This document shows, piece by piece, positions 46,913-55,419 of a DNA stretch of 64,000 nucleotides. Within the stretch, counting starts at the first letter, position 1. Each line of letters begins with the position of its first letter. Origin of the DNA: Anaerosoma tenue (GTDB lineage Bacteria > Actinomycetota > Coriobacteriia > Anaerosomatales > Anaerosomataceae); contig NZ_JALNTY010000001.1 of NCBI RefSeq assembly GCF_023161965.1, positions 726,501 through 790,500 of the forward strand. Direction: 5' to 3'. The notes beneath the pieces were generated by a model. It had not been told where the DNA came from. It ran no database searches and saw only the letters and a program-made list of their open reading frames with translations. The translations under genes were made by a program, and so were the position numbers.

Positions 46913-47220
46913 CCCTTCAACTCCTGGACGGCGTCAAGCTCGACGCTCTTCTTCCGGCGATAGATGGCGAGCACAAGCGCGAGACCGATCCCGATCTCGG
47001 CGGCGGATACGACCATCGAGAAGACGGCGAAGAACTGACCGGTCATCGCCTCGGGGGTGACGAACCGCGAGAACGCGACGAGGTTGATGTTCACGGCGTT
47101 GGCCATGAGTTCGAGCGACATCATCACGTGCACGGCGTTCTTGCGCGAGAGCGCGCCGTAGAGCCCGATGCCGAAGAGCATCGCGGCGAGACCGAGCAGC
47201 TGCGGGAGACCCACCGTCAC
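46909..47220 (-). CDS. nuoK: Complex I subunit NuoK
   Basis: 103 residues, three membrane helices. The conserved glutamates are in 'VHVMMSLELMANAVNINLVA' and 'MVVSAAEIGIGLALVLAIYR', both needed for the central proton axis. Length and order are normal. ATGA overlaps on both sides couple it to nuoJ and nuoL. Confidence 0.96.
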   Translation of the reverse strand: MTVGLPQLLGLAAMLFGIGLYGALSRKNAVHVMMSLELMANAVNINLVAFSRFVTPEAMTGQFFAVFSMVVSAAEIGIGLALVLAIYRRKKSVELDAVQELKG

Positions 47221-47717
47221 CGGTCGTCACCTCCCGTCCACCACACGGCGCCGATGAGAGCGACGAGCAGGACGAGGGAGGCGATCTCGAACGGCACCAT
47301 CCAGGTGGTGAACATCTCGGTACCGAACGCCTCGATCCCCGGCGCTTCCGCGGGCATCGCCGGCGCCACGGCGCAGAACGCCCTGATCGCCAGGAGGACG
47401 GCGCCGGTGAACAGCGAGGCCAGCGCGAGCGAGCCCCACGCCGGCGGGAACGGGCGTACCGCATCCTCGCGACGGCGCAGTGTGAGCATCACCGTGAACA
47501 GCGTGAGCACCGCCACGGCGCCTGCGTAGACCAGCACCTGCACCAGCGCCAGGAACTCGGCGCCGAGGAGCAGGTAGATCCCCGCGGTCGCCAGCATCAC
47601 CTCGAGGAGCCACACGGTGGCGTGCACCACGTTGCGCGTGGCCATCATGGAGACGGCGCCGCCGAGCGCCGCGAACGCGAGCAGGTAGAAGGCCACCGCC
47701 GGGATCGTCTCGCTCAT
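47217..47717 (-). CDS. nuoJ: Complex I subunit NuoJ
   Basis: 166-residue membrane subunit with five helices. 'RNVVHATVWLLEVMLATAGI' and 'LLLGAEFLALVQVLVYAGAV' are the signatures, the latter including the pi-bulge helix that changes shape during coupling. The C-terminus ends with a short polar tail. Overlaps nuoI and nuoK by 4 bases each. Confidence 0.95.
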   Translation of the reverse strand: MSETIPAVAFYLLAFAALGGAVSMMATRNVVHATVWLLEVMLATAGIYLLLGAEFLALVQVLVYAGAVAVLTLFTVMLTLRRREDAVRPFPPAWGSLALASLFTGAVLLAIRAFCAVAPAMPAEAPGIEAFGTEMFTTWMVPFEIASLVLLVALIGAVWWTGGDDR

Positions 47718-48199
47718 GAGGCTTCACCGCCCCCGGCGGGCTCGTCGGCCGGGTGCGCCGCCAGCTTCTCCTTCTCGGCCTTGTGGCGGGCGCTGGTGGC
47801 GGCATCGGTGTTCTCAAGCAGGTTCTCCGAGAGAGCCGCCGGATCCGTCACGGCAAGCTCGTACTCGTGGCTCATCAGGATCGCGTCGAACGGGCACGCC
47901 TCCACGCACAGGCCGCACATCATGCACGCGCCCACCTCGTACCCGAAGGCCTCGATGTGCTTGGTCTTGTCCTCGCGCGTCTCCACGTCAAGGGAGAGGA
48001 TGTGGTCGGGACACACGCGCACGCACGTCATGCACGCGGTGCACTTGGGAGAGCCGTCGTCGAAGAACTTGGGCCGCACCGCCCAGCGAGAGCGCTCGGG
48101 GATCTCGAGCTTCTCGTAGGGGTACTGCACCGTGATGGGACCGCGCATCGCGTTCTTGAGGCTCAGCCGCAGGCCGTTTATGAGTCCTTTGCCCCACAT
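47714..48199 (-). CDS. nuoI: Complex I subunit NuoI (2 x 4Fe-4S)
   Basis: 161-residue ferredoxin-like subunit carrying clusters N6a and N6b. The two motifs are 'CTACMTCVRVCP' (from Cys53) and 'CMMCGLCVEACP'. In this complex, lacking NuoEFG, it or a partner docked on it is the likely entry side for electrons. The C-terminal ~45 residues form a charged Ala/Glu/Lys tail ('ENTDAATSARHKAEKEKLAA') beyond the fold and could help bind an electron donor. The ATG at 48199 begins 'MWGKGLINGLRLSLKNAM', a normal N-terminal helix. Confidence 0.95.
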   Translation of the reverse strand: MWGKGLINGLRLSLKNAMRGPITVQYPYEKLEIPERSRWAVRPKFFDDGSPKCTACMTCVRVCPDHILSLDVETREDKTKHIEAFGYEVGACMMCGLCVEACPFDAILMSHEYELAVTDPAALSENLLENTDAATSARHKAEKEKLAAHPADEPAGGGEAS

Positions 48200-48201
48200 G
48201 C

Positions 48202-49236
48202 CTACCCCACCGTCCCGGTCACAAGCGGCACGATGAGCTTGTCCACCACGCCGGTGAGCACGATCATCACCAGCGCGGCGGGGATCAACCGCTTCCAGCC
48301 GAGGTCCATGAGCTGGTCGATCCGCACGCGCGGGTATGTGCCGCGGATCCACCACATGAACACGATCCCGAGATAGGTCTTGAGGATGAACACCGTGGGA
48401 GCGAGCACGGGCACCGCGTCGTACCAGGCCATCGGTATCCACGGCACCAGCCAGCCGCCGAAGAAGAGCGTCACGCCGATCGCCGAGACGATGAAGGTGT
48501 TGGAGAACTCGGAGAGGTAGATCAGACCGAACTTCATCGCCGTGTAGTCGGCGCCGAAGCCGGCCACGAGCTCCGACTCGGCCTCGGACATATCGAACGG
48601 CGTCTGGTTGACCTCGATGAGCGACGCGATGACGAAGATCACGAACGACGGCCACAGCAACGGGTTGGCGATGAACCATGCGGGGATGAACCCGAGGTGA
48701 AGGCCCGCCTGCGCCTCCACGATCCTGCCAAGGTCTGTGGTGCCCGCGAGCATCACCACCGGGAGGACCGAGAGCAGCAGCGGCACCTCGTAGGCGATCT
48801 GCATCGCCGCCGAGCGCATACCGCCCAACAGACCCCACTTGTTGCCCGACGACCAGCCGGCCAGCAGGATGCCGATGGGCACCACCGAGAGCGCCGCAAG
48901 CGTGAAGAGCAGTCCGGTCTCAAGCGAGGTGGCCTTCAGCGTGTCGGAGAACGGCAGCGCGAGGTACGCCATGAACGACGGCACGAACACGATCATCGGC
49001 GCCAGGTAGAAGAGCGCCTTGTCGGCCAGCCGCGGCGTGAGGTCCTCCTTGGTGAGGAGCTTGATCACGTCGTTCATCGTCTGCAGGATGCCGTGCGGCC
49101 CCACGTGCATCGGGCCGAGGCGGATGTGCAGGTGTCCGAGCACCTTGCGCAGCAGGTAGATCATGAACACGCCGTTGGTGAGCATCAGGCCGATGATCGA
49201 CACGAGCTTGACGACGACCTCGAGGGCGGGACTCAT
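48202..49236 (-). CDS. nuoH: Complex I subunit NuoH
   Basis: 344-residue membrane subunit that forms the quinone tunnel with NuoB and NuoD. 'LGHLHIRLGPMHVGPHGILQ' (RxGPxxVGPxG), 'SLIEVNQTPFDMSEAESELV' and 'GFGADYTAMKFGLIYLSEFS' are diagnostic; the acidic loop residues E and D of the funnel are kept. The ATG at 49236 has GGGGAGGTGG upstream and overlaps the nuoD stop as ATGA. The longer open frame to 49512 is rejected. Confidence 0.96.
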   Translation of the reverse strand: MSPALEVVVKLVSIIGLMLTNGVFMIYLLRKVLGHLHIRLGPMHVGPHGILQTMNDVIKLLTKEDLTPRLADKALFYLAPMIVFVPSFMAYLALPFSDTLKATSLETGLLFTLAALSVVPIGILLAGWSSGNKWGLLGGMRSAAMQIAYEVPLLLSVLPVVMLAGTTDLGRIVEAQAGLHLGFIPAWFIANPLLWPSFVIFVIASLIEVNQTPFDMSEAESELVAGFGADYTAMKFGLIYLSEFSNTFIVSAIGVTLFFGGWLVPWIPMAWYDAVPVLAPTVFILKTYLGIVFMWWIRGTYPRVRIDQLMDLGWKRLIPAALVMIVLTGVVDKLIVPLVTGTVG

Positions 49237-50438
49237 CGATCCACCTCCCCGAGCATGATGTCGGTGGAGCCGATCATCACGCAGCCATCGGCGATCAGAT
49301 GACCCGGGATGATGTCCTCGAGCGCCTGGAGCGCGTAAAGCGACGGGCCATGGTAGTGCATGCGGTACGGTGACATGCCGCCATCGGTGACGAGATGGAC
49401 CCCCACCTCGCCTCGTGCCGACTCCACCGACGCGTACACCTCTCCCGCAGGCGGTCGCAGGACCTTGGGCACCTTGGCGGTGTGCTCGCCCTCGGGCATG
49501 CCCTCGATGCACTGGCGGATGATGCGGTTGGACTGCCGCATCTCCTCCATCCGTACGGAGAACCGGTCCATCGCGTCACCCGTGGTGCCGAGCGGGACAT
49601 CGAAGTCCATCTCGTCGTAGGCGTCGTAGGGGCGCCGCTTCCGCAGATCGAAGTCCACGCCAGCGGCGCGAAGGTTGGGGCCCGTGAGGCCGAAGGCGAA
49701 CGCCTTCTCGGCGTCGATGACGCCGATGCCATTGAGGCGGGCCTGGAAGATCTCGTTGCCCGAGAGGATGGCGTCGTGCTCCTCGACGTACGTGTCGAAC
49801 GCGTCGCAGAACTCGCGGATCTTCGTGTCGATGCCCACGGGGAGGTCGGCCACCACGCCGCCGGGGCGCACGTAGTTGAACATCATGCGGGCGCCGCTCA
49901 CCGCCTCCAGGATGTCGAGGAGCGACTCGCGGTCGCGCATCGCATACAGGAACGGCCCCATGGCGCCGGTATCGAGCCCCATCGTGCCGTACCAGAGCAG
50001 GTGGGTGGCGATGCGGTTGATCTCGGCCATCATCACGCGTATCCACCGCGCGCGGCGTGGCACCTCTATCTCCATCAGCTGCTCCACGGCGAGCGCCACG
50101 GCGGTCTCACCCATGATGCCCGACACGTAGTCGCCGCGATCCATGAGGGTGCCGATGGCGTCGAACCGGCGGTGCTCGGCGAGCTTCTCGATCCCGCGAT
50201 GCAGATAGCCGAGCGTGACCTCGGCGTTCTTGATCTCCTCACCGTCGAGCTCCACGAGCAGGCGCAGCACGCCGTGGGTGGAGGGATGCTGGGGGCCCAT
50301 GTTGACGATCAGGTGCTCGGTGGCGAGGTCGTCGACGCCGGTGGGCGCCCGTCGGATACCCGCCGGTGGCGTTCCGGGATCGTGCGTGCCCTCGGCAAGA
50401 AGGCCGACGGTCACGATGTCGTCGCGCGCGTCGCTCAC
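49233..50438 (-). CDS. nuoD: Complex I subunit NuoD
   Basis: 401-residue 49-kDa-type subunit lining the quinone site. 'IVNMGPQHPSTHGVLRLLVE' contains the histidine loop, and 'LGYLHRGIEKLAEHRRFDAI' follows. The C-terminal end 'ALQALEDIIPGHLIADGCVM' and 'MLGEVDR' is typical. The CxxC pairs of NiFe hydrogenase large subunits are absent, so this is a true respiratory complex I and not a group 4 hydrogenase. The GTG start overlaps the nuoC stop (GTGA). The N-terminal ~35 residues are extra. Confidence 0.95.
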   Translation of the reverse strand: MSDARDDIVTVGLLAEGTHDPGTPPAGIRRAPTGVDDLATEHLIVNMGPQHPSTHGVLRLLVELDGEEIKNAEVTLGYLHRGIEKLAEHRRFDAIGTLMDRGDYVSGIMGETAVALAVEQLMEIEVPRRARWIRVMMAEINRIATHLLWYGTMGLDTGAMGPFLYAMRDRESLLDILEAVSGARMMFNYVRPGGVVADLPVGIDTKIREFCDAFDTYVEEHDAILSGNEIFQARLNGIGVIDAEKAFAFGLTGPNLRAAGVDFDLRKRRPYDAYDEMDFDVPLGTTGDAMDRFSVRMEEMRQSNRIIRQCIEGMPEGEHTAKVPKVLRPPAGEVYASVESARGEVGVHLVTDGGMSPYRMHYHGPSLYALQALEDIIPGHLIADGCVMIGSTDIMLGEVDR

Positions 50439-50887
50439 CGGTTCTTCACCTCCTCCTCGCTGCGGATGGCAACGTCCTTGCGCAGCAATGGAGGGATACC
50501 GTCGGTGGTGAAGAGCCGCTTGGGGTTAGGATGCCCCGCGAGACGGAGGCCGAGAAGCTCGGCGGTCTCCCGCTCGGGCATCAACGCCGAGGGGTAGACG
50601 TTCCAGGCGGAGTGGATCTCCGCGTCATACGCGACGGTGGTCTTGAGGTACGCCTCGCAGTCCATCGAGTAGGACCGCAATCGCCACGTGAGTTCGATCG
50701 CCTCACCGGTGTCGATACCGTCGAAGTCGACGAGCGACTCGTAGCCGCCCGCGCTGAACGCCGAGAGCGCATCGATCGCATCGTGAGCCGCCACGCGGGC
50801 CACGACGCCGAGAGCGGCGTCCTCCGCCTCGACCGCCACACCGGCCGCCGCGACAAGCGTCCGGATGTCATCGATGCCGGGCCGCAT
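50435..50887 (-). CDS. nuoC: Complex I subunit NuoC
   Basis: 150-residue 30-kDa-type subunit of the connecting module. The C-terminal signature is '[20 protein letters not shown]' followed by '[17 protein letters not shown]'. The N-terminal half is divergent and shorter than in E. coli-like proteins. The start is the ATG at 50887 inside the end of nuoB (20-base overlap). Gene order nuoB-C-D supports the call despite weak N-terminal conservation. Confidence 0.88.
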   Translation of the reverse strand: MRPGIDDIRTLVAAAGVAVEAEDAALGVVARVAAHDAIDALSAFSAGGYESLVDFDGIDTGEAIELTWRLRSYSMDCEAYLKTTVAYDAEIHSAWNVYPSALMPERETAELLGLRLAGHPNPKRLFTTDGIPPLLRKDVAIRSEEEVKNR

Positions 50888-51365
50888 TGCGCTCCTCCGT
50901 CTTCGCTCTGATCTTCTTGCGCAGTTCGATGAAGGCGTACTGCACCGACTCCGGGCGCGGTGGGCATCCGGGGATGTAGACATCCACCGGGAGAACCTTG
51001 TCCACGCCCATCACCACGTTGGGGTACTCGCGGAAGGGGCCGCCGGTGGACGCGCACGCCCCCATCGCCACGACCCACTTCGGCTCGGGCATCTGTTCGT
51101 ACAGGCGGCGGACTGTTTCGGCCATCTTCACGTTCACGGTGCCGGCCACGATCATCACGTCGGCCTGACGCGGCGAGTTGCGGAAGAACACGCCCGAGCG
51201 GTCGAAATCGAACCGCGGGCCCGAGGCGCTCATGAGTCCTTCGATCGCGCAGCACGCGATGCCGAAGGAGATGTACCAGAGGCTGTTGGTGCGCGCGAGG
51301 TCGAAGAGCTGCTCGCTCTTGATGAACAGCAAGGAGTTCTCGCCCGTGAGACGGTCTAGCGCCAT
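50868..51365 (-). CDS. nuoB: Complex I subunit NuoB (cluster N2)
   Basis: 165 residues. The four N2 cluster ligands are Cys38 and Cys39 ('[10 protein letters not shown]'), Cys104 ('MGACASTGG') and Cys134 ('[10 protein letters not shown]'). N2 passes electrons to quinone. The ATG at 51365 lies within the end of nuoA (10-base overlap). A longer frame to 51584 is antisense-like and rejected. The C-terminus is basic. Confidence 0.96.
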   Translation of the reverse strand: MALDRLTGENSLLFIKSEQLFDLARTNSLWYISFGIACCAIEGLMSASGPRFDFDRSGVFFRNSPRQADVMIVAGTVNVKMAETVRRLYEQMPEPKWVVAMGACASTGGPFREYPNVVMGVDKVLPVDVYIPGCPPRPESVQYAFIELRKKIRAKTEERNAARHR

Positions 51366-51727
51366 CTGAGCGCGCCCTCCTTCCAGGCGTAGGCCAACCC
51401 GGCAGCGAGAATCGCGATGAAGACGACCATCTCCACAAGGATGAAGAGCGGGAGCTGGCCGTAGGCAACGGCCCACGGGTACAGGAAGACGGTCTCGATG
51501 TCGAAGACCACGAAGAGGAGCGCGTAGACGTAGTAGCCCACACGGAACTGCACCCACGATGGACCCACCGGCTCGGAGCCGCACTCATAGGGCTCGAGGC
51601 GGTCTGGCGCATCTGCTCCCTTTGGCGAGAGCAGGTTCGAGACCCATACGACGAGCACGACGAAGGCGACGCCGAACAAGAGGAACACACCCACCGCCAG
51701 ATGATCCAGCCCGGTGGCACCCGTCAA
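51356..51727 (-). CDS. nuoA: Complex I subunit NuoA
   Basis: 123 residues, three membrane helices, with the conserved loop '[20 protein letters not shown]' and the third-helix '[19 protein letters not shown]' (the acidic D-E-E pattern). First gene of the nuo cluster, preceded by a 169-base leader and promoter region with AAGGAGG close to the start. Confidence 0.95.
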   Translation of the reverse strand: MTGATGLDHLAVGVFLLFGVAFVVLVVWVSNLLSPKGADAPDRLEPYECGSEPVGPSWVQFRVGYYVYALLFVVFDIETVFLYPWAVAYGQLPLFILVEMVVFIAILAAGLAYAWKEGALRWR

Positions 51728-51843
51728 CGTCCCGCCTCCTTCCCGCTCTCACACCCGGCACCCTGAGGTGGCAGGTGGCCCGTGGATACAGCGGCGCCCT
51801 CTCAACGGGCAGAGCATACATCCCGTCAGGGGCGCGTCGCGAC

Positions 51844-51872
51844 AAAGTAACACGAGTTACATTCTCGCGCAA
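51844..51872 (-). promoter_or_regulatory. Candidate nuo promoter with an embedded inverted repeat
   Basis: On the minus strand TTGCGC (complement of 51867-51872) and TACTTT (complement of 51844-51849) are 17 bases apart, upstream of nuoA. Between and overlapping them is a perfect inverted repeat GTAAC-N4-GTTAC (51847-51860), an AT-rich patch in a GC-rich gap. Its shape recalls sites of redox regulators such as Rex, which control nuo genes in other Actinomycetota, but the match is partial. The leader to nuoA would be about 110 bases. Confidence 0.45.
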
Positions 51873-51896
51873 GAGGCGTGTGTGAGGCGTTTGACG

Positions 51897-53972
51897 CTAG
51901 GGTACGAGGGCGCTCACCGTAGCGGGAATGGCAGCCGAGAGCGCGCTCGTACCGCCGAAGTACTCGACCTGCCGCACTGTCTCGCCGTTTGCCGCGATCA
52001 GCCCGGCAACAGGAGCCGAGAGAGCGCTCGGTGCCGTGAGCAGGAGCGGTCCGCCGCGGTGGGCCATGACAGCGCCACCCGCCAGCGCATCGGCGTAGCC
52101 GGCGCCCGAGGCGAGACCGATGTCGGCCATCGGGATATCCCACACCTCCATGGAACGGATCACGACGGTCACGCCGGTCGAGTACCGATCGCTCCCCGCC
52201 CATCGGACCACGGTGACGCCCGGGAGCGCGTCAACCGTCGCCTGCACCGCGGCTCCCACCGCAGCCGTACCGCCGGCGATGTACACGTCCCGGGTGCCTG
52301 CGTTCACGAGAAACGTCCTGGTCTCCGCGCTCAGAGCGTCCGATGGCGTGAGAAGGACGGGTACTTTCTCCTTGGCCGCGATCGATGAGACCGCGAGCGC
52401 GTCGGCGAAGTCATCCCCTCGCACCAGGAACGCCTGGCCCGTGACGGCGCCCAGGCTGACGGCTTTCTCGGCCACGGCGCGCGCGGTGGCGTAGCGGTCC
52501 CGTCCGGCGATCCGCTCGGCGACGATGCCCGAACCACACAGCCGCTCGAGCACGGCATCCGAGACGACGCTCCGGCCTCCCACCACGTACACCTTCTTCA
52601 CGCCGAGCGTTCGCAGCGCGGCGGAAGTCGCACCGGGCAGCACATCGGTGCCCGCGAGCAGGATGGGTCCGTCCACGGCGCCGGCGAGCGGCGCGGCGGC
52701 AAGCGCATCCGCGAACGAGCCCCCGCACGCGATCACGGCGGTCGACGCGCCATCCGAGAACGAGTCGATCGCCGCCTCCGCCGCAGTCTCATAGCGGTCG
52801 TCTCCCGCATACCGCGTGGAGATCGGGCCGGCAAGCGTGTCGCCAGGTGGGACCACCGGCGCCGCGAACGTCGTAGCCGGACCGGTCAACGCGCCGAAAC
52901 TCGTGCGGAAGACCACATCCACGGCGGCGCTTGTCCCCTCGGCGTAGATGTCGCCGGAGAGGCGGACGTCATACTGCTCCCCCGCCTGGAACTCGCACAG
53001 GTCGTCGGGGTCGGGGCGGAAGATGAACGCGTTGCGCGCGTCACCGTAGTAGCTGAAGTCTGTGGTGAAGAACTCGCCCCATATGTCGGTGTCGGACGCA
53101 TCGAACGTCCAGGTGCGCCCGTCCGAGACGCGCCTCAGCGTCACGACGTACGCGAGCCCGTCCCCGTTCTTGTCGGTCCAGTCGTACCGATCGGGGTTGA
53201 GCGTGATAGACCACGGCGTGACGCCAGACGAGCGGATCCCCTCGGCGAACTCCACCGGAAAGATGCCGGGGGACGGCCAGGCGATGAAGTCGTAGGAGAC
53301 GTCGTCAGCCCGGGAGCGGTCCGTGGCGTATGTGGTGATCCTGGTGGTGTAGCCGTCACCCGCGAAACCGATGCCGGTACGCATCATCGACGGGTTGAGC
53401 AACCACCGCCGGTGGCCGAGCGCGGGGATGTTGCTCGAGCTGGAGTCGTCGAGGCACGCACGCTCGAAACTCTCGGCGTCCGGGTAGCCCAGCCCGATGT
53501 TGCTCTTGGAGGTGGCCTGATAGCCGCGCTCGTAGAACTCGTCGCCCATATCGTCCGGCTGGGCCGGATAGTGCGTGAGGGACGTGCAGGTGGCCAGCAG
53601 CACGGCGCCGTACTGCCCGTCGAGGTTGAACGTCGGGTCGGCCACCACATCCGAGGGCAACCCGGCGAGGTAGCGCCCGTAGTTGATGATCCCGAGCCCG
53701 TCTTCCACGAACGCCTGCGTGGTCTCGCCGGGCGCGTACGGCGCCACTATAGACGGGACCCGCACGTACGGCGTCCCCTCGTACGTCGGCGCGAGCGCCT
53801 CCCAACGGGTCCGCAGATCCGCCTCCGTGCGCGCGTACGTGTCAACGGACCAGACGGCGGCGTGCGCCGCCGGCGCGAGGGCTGCGGGTGCGAAAAGCGA
53901 TGCAACGGTGACCGCAAGTGCCGCCAGACGCAGACGGCGCGGACCGAGGATGGGTCGGCTGTGCGAGATCAT
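51897..53972 (-). CDS. Secreted CAP-domain protein with three cell-wall-binding repeats
   Basis: 691 residues. A signal peptide (~1-38, ending 'APAAHA') is followed by a divergent CAP/SCP-like domain (~80-260) with 'NIPALGHRRWLLNPSMMRTG' as its clearest motif. A beta-rich linker follows, then three cell wall binding repeat 2 domains (~386-485, 487-580, 591-690), each with the pattern seen in 'IAGRDRYATARAVAEKAV' and 'VYVVGGRSVVSDAVLERL'. CWB2 triplets anchor proteins to wall polymers, as in clostridial surface proteins. The wall polymer could be the one made at 1-10356. The ATG at 53972 has GGGAGG 4-5 bases upstream. Function of the CAP domain is unknown. Confidence 0.88.
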   Translation of the reverse strand: MISHSRPILGPRRLRLAALAVTVASLFAPAALAPAAHAAVWSVDTYARTEADLRTRWEALAPTYEGTPYVRVPSIVAPYAPGETTQAFVEDGLGIINYGRYLAGLPSDVVADPTFNLDGQYGAVLLATCTSLTHYPAQPDDMGDEFYERGYQATSKSNIGLGYPDAESFERACLDDSSSSNIPALGHRRWLLNPSMMRTGIGFAGDGYTTRITTYATDRSRADDVSYDFIAWPSPGIFPVEFAEGIRSSGVTPWSITLNPDRYDWTDKNGDGLAYVVTLRRVSDGRTWTFDASDTDIWGEFFTTDFSYYGDARNAFIFRPDPDDLCEFQAGEQYDVRLSGDIYAEGTSAAVDVVFRTSFGALTGPATTFAAPVVPPGDTLAGPISTRYAGDDRYETAAEAAIDSFSDGASTAVIACGGSFADALAAAPLAGAVDGPILLAGTDVLPGATSAALRTLGVKKVYVVGGRSVVSDAVLERLCGSGIVAERIAGRDRYATARAVAEKAVSLGAVTGQAFLVRGDDFADALAVSSIAAKEKVPVLLTPSDALSAETRTFLVNAGTRDVYIAGGTAAVGAAVQATVDALPGVTVVRWAGSDRYSTGVTVVIRSMEVWDIPMADIGLASGAGYADALAGGAVMAHRGGPLLLTAPSALSAPVAGLIAANGETVRQVEYFGGTSALSAAIPATVSALVP

Positions 53973-54081
53973 GGACCTCCCGGGGGTCATCGCCGACAAG
54001 GGTAGCAAGGATAGTGCCGCCCGCGGGACCCAGGGGGCACCCATCCGACAGACGGTCGGAGCACGGGCAGGAAAACGAAGA

Positions 54082-54107
54082 CCCGCGGGAGGCGAACCTC
54101 CCGCGGG
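54082..54107 (-). terminator. Strong terminator after tRNA-Thr
   Basis: CCCGCGGGAGG (54082-54092) and CCTCCCGCGGG (54097-54107) form a perfect 11-base stem with a CGAA/TTCG tetraloop. The stem can be lengthened outward by GAAGAC/GTCTTC pairing across small bulges. Downstream on the minus strand comes a short T-run (GTTTTCC). It lies 15 bases beyond the tRNA 3' end and is the most classical intrinsic terminator in the window. Confidence 0.8.
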
Positions 54108-54121
54108 CCGGTCTTCTGTGG

Positions 54122-54194
54122 AGCCGACGAGCGGATTCGAACCGCTGACCTGCGCATTACGAGTGCGCTGCTCTACCAGCTGAGCTACGTCGGC
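54122..54194 (-). tRNA. tRNA-Thr (anticodon CGU)
   Basis: Minus-strand cloverleaf: acceptor GCCGACG/CGTCGGC, D arm 'GCTCAGCTGGTAGAGC', anticodon stem GCGCA/TGCGC with loop CTCGTAA giving anticodon CGT, and T arm 'CAGCGGTTCGAATCCGCTG'-like. It reads ACG threonine codons. The discriminator base is T, and CCA is not encoded. It lies 7 bases past the stop of the PSP1 gene and may be co-transcribed with it, then ended by the adjacent terminator. Confidence 0.95.
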
Positions 54195-54201
54195 ATGACG
54201 C

Positions 54202-55419
54202 CTATTCTGCCGGAGCGGACCCGCTCTCCGGACGCGGCCGGCGGCGTCTCCGCCTCCGCCCGCTACTGCTGGTGGTACCACCCTCCGTGGAGGGCGTCGT
54301 GCCCTGCTGCTTCTGCGAACGATCGGTCCGCTTCTGCGTATCCTGCCCGGACCGTCCGGACGACTTGCCGCTCTTCTTCTGACCGCCCTGCTTCTGCTGC
54401 CCGTCGCTCTTCTGGGCGTCCGGCTTCGACCCGGGCTGTTGGCCGCCGCTTTTCGAACTCCGCCGCTTCCGCCGAGACGACTTGGGGCGCTGGGAGGACT
54501 TCTCCTCCGTGATGCGCTCCGCCTCTCGCAAGGTCGGCGTCGTCCCACGAGCCACCGCAACGGCCGCTGCCTGCTGCTCCACTACCGCGGTGTCGAGCTT
54601 GCACGGACATCCTCGCCCGGCGCTGCAGTCGAGCGCCGTGAGCGGGACCGTCAGCTCCGGTCCGCCCTGCTGCCGGACCGTCAGCGTCTCCCTGGGTACG
54701 TTCATCGACGAGATCTTGCCGAACGTACCGTCGGAGAAGTCCACCTGCGTGCCACACTTGGGCGCCCGCTGCTTGAAGTCCTTGTACGCCTCGTACTCGT
54801 ACCGCAAACAGCACATGAGTCTGCCACACAGCCCGCTGATTTTCAACGGGTTGAGCGGCAGGTCCTGTTCCTTGGCCATGCGGATCGAGACCGGCTGGAA
54901 CTCGCCGCCGAAACGCACGCAGCATAGCTGCTGACCGCAGTGGCCCAGACCGCCCACCATGCGCGCCTCGTCGCGCACGCCCACCTGCCGCATGTCGATC
55001 CGATTGTGTATCTCGGATGCGAGCTCGCGTACGAGCTCGCGGAAGTCGACCCGCTCCTCCGCGGCGAAGTAGAAGATCACCTTGGAGTCGTCGAAAAGGT
55101 GCTCCACGCCGATGGGCTTCATGTCGAGGCCGTGCTTGCGCACGAGTTCGCGGAACCGCTCGAACTCCTCGGCCTCACGTGCCCGGTGGCCCTCCTCCGT
55201 CGCGTCGTCCTCGGCCGTGGCGATGCGAAGCACAGGCTTCAGCGCCGCGGGGACGTCCTCGTCGTCGACGTCGCGCGGCGGGAGGACCACCTCCCCGTAC
55301 TCCTGGCCTCGCTCGGTGGTGACTATGACGTTGTCGCCCTCTTCGGGCTGCGTACCGGCCGGGTCGAAGTACAAGACCTTGCCGGCGTATCTCAAGCGGA
55401 CTCCCACTACCGTGGGCAT
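54202..55419 (-). CDS. PSP1-domain protein (RicT/YaaT-like) with disordered tail
   Basis: 405 residues. The PSP1 domain (~1-280) has 'VVGVRLRYAGKVLYFDPAG' and the cysteine-rich signature 'GGLGHCGQQLCCVRFGG' and 'ISGLCGRLMCCLRYEYEAY', as in Bacillus YaaT/RicT, an iron-sulfur protein of the RNA-processing Y-complex. A further pair is in 'CSAGRGCPCKLD'. The last ~110 residues are low-complexity Ser/Gln/Lys/Gly ending in an Arg run, likely disordered and RNA-binding. The order tmk-holB-PSP1 is the same as in Bacillus (tmk-yaaQR-holB-yaaT). The start overlaps holB by 13 bases. Confidence 0.9.
   Translation of the reverse strand: MPTVVGVRLRYAGKVLYFDPAGTQPEEGDNVIVTTERGQEYGEVVLPPRDVDDEDVPAALKPVLRIATAEDDATEEGHRAREAEEFERFRELVRKHGLDMKPIGVEHLFDDSKVIFYFAAEERVDFRELVRELASEIHNRIDMRQVGVRDEARMVGGLGHCGQQLCCVRFGGEFQPVSIRMAKEQDLPLNPLKISGLCGRLMCCLRYEYEAYKDFKQRAPKCGTQVDFSDGTFGKISSMNVPRETLTVRQQGGPELTVPLTALDCSAGRGCPCKLDTAVVEQQAAAVAVARGTTPTLREAERITEEKSSQRPKSSRRKRRSSKSGGQQPGSKPDAQKSDGQQKQGGQKKSGKSSGRSGQDTQKRTDRSQKQQGTTPSTEGGTTSSSGRRRRRRRPRPESGSAPAE

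Noticed and set aside
42169-51727. Group 4 membrane-bound hydrogenase instead of complex I
   Set aside because: NuoD lacks the two CxxC pairs that bind NiFe, and the subunit set and NuoA/J/K order fit complex I.
54122-54194. tRNA-Thr as an attachment site for an integrated element
   Set aside because: No integrase, direct repeat of the tRNA end or foreign-looking block was seen; the genes on both sides are ordinary.
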